DNA from: Planctomycetota bacterium
GTDB taxonomy: Bacteria; Planctomycetota; Planctomycetia; Pirellulales; Lacipirellulaceae
DNA: 22,697 nt
NCBI GenBank assembly: GCA_022614705.1
Contig: JAKEIB010000245.1
Span: 1 to 22,697 of the forward strand
Direction: 5' to 3'
In this document: positions 21,304-22,697 of the stretch, in pieces
Numbering within the stretch: the first letter of the stretch is position 1
Layout of the letters: every line of letters begins with the position of its first letter
Made by a program: the position numbers and the translations under genes
The notes under the pieces: generated by a model
Told to the model about the DNA's origin: nothing
Seen by the model: only the letters and a program-made list of their open reading frames with translations
The model's database searches: none

Positions 21304-22498
21304 TATAGTAGTCCGTGGAGTCGACAATGCAGTTGCCATTGCCATCTCCGTCATAAAACGTAGCTGGGTTTATGGGCGGCACCGCGTCAAACCCCTTCCG
21401 CCAGACAACGTAGTCTCCGGTATCCACCCGCCCATCGCCGTTGTAATCGCCGGGATTCAACGCAAATAGCTTCAGGCTGCCGGCTGGGATAAAAAGGGCC
21501 GAGTCCACCTTGCTGTCCGCAACGTCGTCGATGACAAACTTGATCGTGTAGCGTCCAGGCGCTAGCGGCTTGGCGGTCTCGCGGGTTAGTACGGTGGAAA
21601 AGCCGCCGAATTCGTGGTCATAATACGGCGCGCCGCCTGGGATCTTATGCAGAGAGTCCGGGTACTGTTGCAGACTATGCGGCGACATCTGGTTCTTGAG
21701 AAACAGCGGCGGACAATCGCGAAGCGCGATTAATGTAAAGTTTTCGACAACTCCTTGTCGAACGAATTTGGCAAGGTTCTCACCTGGCGTTGCAGACGGA
21801 GTGCATGGGCCTTTTACCAGAATCGCAAAGGTGTCGTTGAATTGGCTTACCCAAAATGGCGACTCGTCGCTGCCAAACACGAAGCTCACTCGCAAGAAAC
21901 CTGGGCTGGATAATTGAATGTCGAATTGAAGCACCGATGCATCACCGCCGGGAGTCAGTTGACTTGCAAACAATGCATTAAAATCGACGTCGATCCGTGG
22001 TATTGCGCGCAATATTTTGCTGACCTCGCCCTCATGATTCGGTTGCAGAGTTGAGTCGATGGGGAAACCGTTGTTCGCTCCTTGCACGCCCACCCTGAGC
22101 GCGTCCGGGATGCCGGACGGGCTAGTCGGTTCATTGTCGCTCAAGAAACCGGTGCCAAGGCATACGCCGCTTGCGATGTTAATCCCGCCGGCGAAGACGG
22201 CGGTCGGATCGACCGGGTCGCTGAGCGAGGTACCGGCCGCAATGGTGCCGCCAGCGAAAGTTCCAATCGCTCGATTGTCAGTTGTGGCCGAGCCGCTGGT
22301 TGAATTAAAAACTACCGTTGGAGTGCCGACGATCGTGTATTGGCTTCCCATATCGCGAATGTCAGTCGCCATTTGTGCCGGCGTCGTGCCTCCACTGGCC
22401 ATCGTCGTTACAGACATCAGTGGTTCAGCATAAGTGCGGGGCGATATAGCAACGGTCGATGCCGTGAAAAGGAACATTACAAGACGCTTGATCGCCAT
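21290..22498 (-). CDS. Secreted choice-of-anchor-L protein with dockerin-like repeats, ends early by frameshift
   Basis: A 402-residue exported protein. Residues 1-24 are a signal peptide (MAIKRLVMFLFTASTVAIS, cleavage likely after TYA). About 70-215 matches the choice-of-anchor L domain: an AGGINIASGVCLGTGFLSDN-like block and FVFGSDESPFWVSQFNDTFAILVKG. The C-terminus begins dockerin-like Ca loops, DYNGDGRVDTGDY and DGNGNCIVDSTDYY, then stops abruptly at MVDS. The start at 22498 is fixed by an excellent GGAGG 7 nt upstream. Dockerin-like repeats in planctomycete surface proteins suggest an extracellular or envelope role, but the ligand is unknown. See the following fragment for the rest of the frame. 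Confidence 0.8.
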   Translation of the reverse strand: MAIKRLVMFLFTASTVAISPRTYAEPLMSVTTMASGGTTPAQMATDIRDMGSQYTIVGTPTVVFNSTSGSATTDNRAIGTFAGGTIAAGTSLSDPVDPTAVFAGGINIASGVCLGTGFLSDNEPTSPSGIPDALRVGVQGANNGFPIDSTLQPNHEGEVSKILRAIPRIDVDFNALFASQLTPGGDASVLQFDIQLSSPGFLRVSFVFGSDESPFWVSQFNDTFAILVKGPCTPSATPGENLAKFVRQGVVENFTLIALRDCPPLFLKNQMSPHSLQQYPDSLHKIPGGAPYYDHEFGGFSTVLTRETAKPLAPGRYTIKFVIDDVADSKVDSALFIPAGSLKLFALNPGDYNGDGRVDTGDYVVWRKGFDAVPPINPATFYDGDGNGNCIVDSTDYYMVDS

Positions 22499-22697
22499 GG
22501 CCTTACCTCCACATCCGTATTGCAAACACATAGAACATAACAGACTGATGAGCGTGAGCGCGCCGGTTGTCGGTTCGGGAATTGCACTTGTAAACCGAAT
22601 ATGGCTCATCCGAAAAAATCTGCAACACAACAACGGAAGAAGATGCCGCGAATTAGCGAAGGGTTATTGGACATACGTGTGAGCTTGCTTTGGGTGA
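22499..22697 (-). other. Upstream region with an orphan PEP-CTERM-like tail
   Basis: The frame of the dockerin gene is open back to a stop at 22664-22666. It encodes SAIPEPTTGALTLISLLCSM (22529-22588), a PEP-CTERM-like sorting signal with Pro-Glu-Pro and a hydrophobic stretch. This tail normally ends a protein, but here it runs without its own stop into the ribosome-binding site and start of the next gene. A separate small frame (about 22605-22674, MSNNPSLIRG...FG) overlaps it by ATGA. I read this as debris of an upstream secreted-protein gene. Confidence 0.45.

Overview
This is a GC-rich chromosomal window that most likely comes from a planctomycete, probably Pirellulales-like. The pointers are a secreted choice-of-anchor-L protein with dockerin-like Ca-binding repeats, a PEP-CTERM-like sorting tail, a DUF1854 ABC transporter, a Uma2 nuclease, GlnRS, and many short intergenic palindromes. 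The lineage is inferred from gene content, not from a marker gene. I see no rRNA, tRNA, CRISPR array, prophage or complete insertion sequence.

Layout, left to right. 1-370 holds no supported gene. 371-3223 (+) is a large ABC exporter with DUF1854. 3287-3502 (+) is a HicB antitoxin followed by a hicA start that collapses into a copy of the transporter's last codons. 3580-5049 (-) is a membrane-anchored AAA+ ATPase. 5215-6936 (-) is glnS. 7096-9845 (-) holds a VOC protein, a CbbX/SpoVK-type AAA+ ATPase and a QueD/PTPS-family enzyme. 10204-11640 (+) is a cardiolipin synthase, divergent from QueD across a 24-unit heptamer array. 11703-15619 (-) holds an outer-membrane-type protein, YqgE/AlgH, Uma2 and TrpE. 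16032-17711 (+) is the mcsA-mcsB protein-arginine kinase pair behind a strong sigma70-like promoter. 17768-19165 (-) is RtcB. 19270-19700 holds a possible structured RNA ending in a strong intrinsic terminator. 19840-20838 (+) is an NAD-type isocitrate dehydrogenase. 20875-22498 (-) is the secreted dockerin protein, broken by a frameshift, with an orphan PEP-CTERM-like tail upstream.

Most genes are housekeeping. The unusual part is the repeats, of two kinds. (1) Arrays of 7-nt (or similarly short) units, usually as inverted pairs. Four of these array ends lie 4-13 nt from a start codon (queD, cls, mcsB, rtcB), where a Shine-Dalgarno would sit, and two more lie in frame inside the ABC transporter at domain boundaries. 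(2) Paired mini-hairpins with a 5' GTAG/GTGG tetranucleotide, resembling REP/REPIN elements mobilised by RAYT transposases. One of these is translated in frame inside an AAA+ ATPase, and copies differ by compensatory stem changes. No RAYT gene lies in the window. These repeats, the hicA collapse and the candidate RNA at 19498-19696 are the best targets for follow-up.
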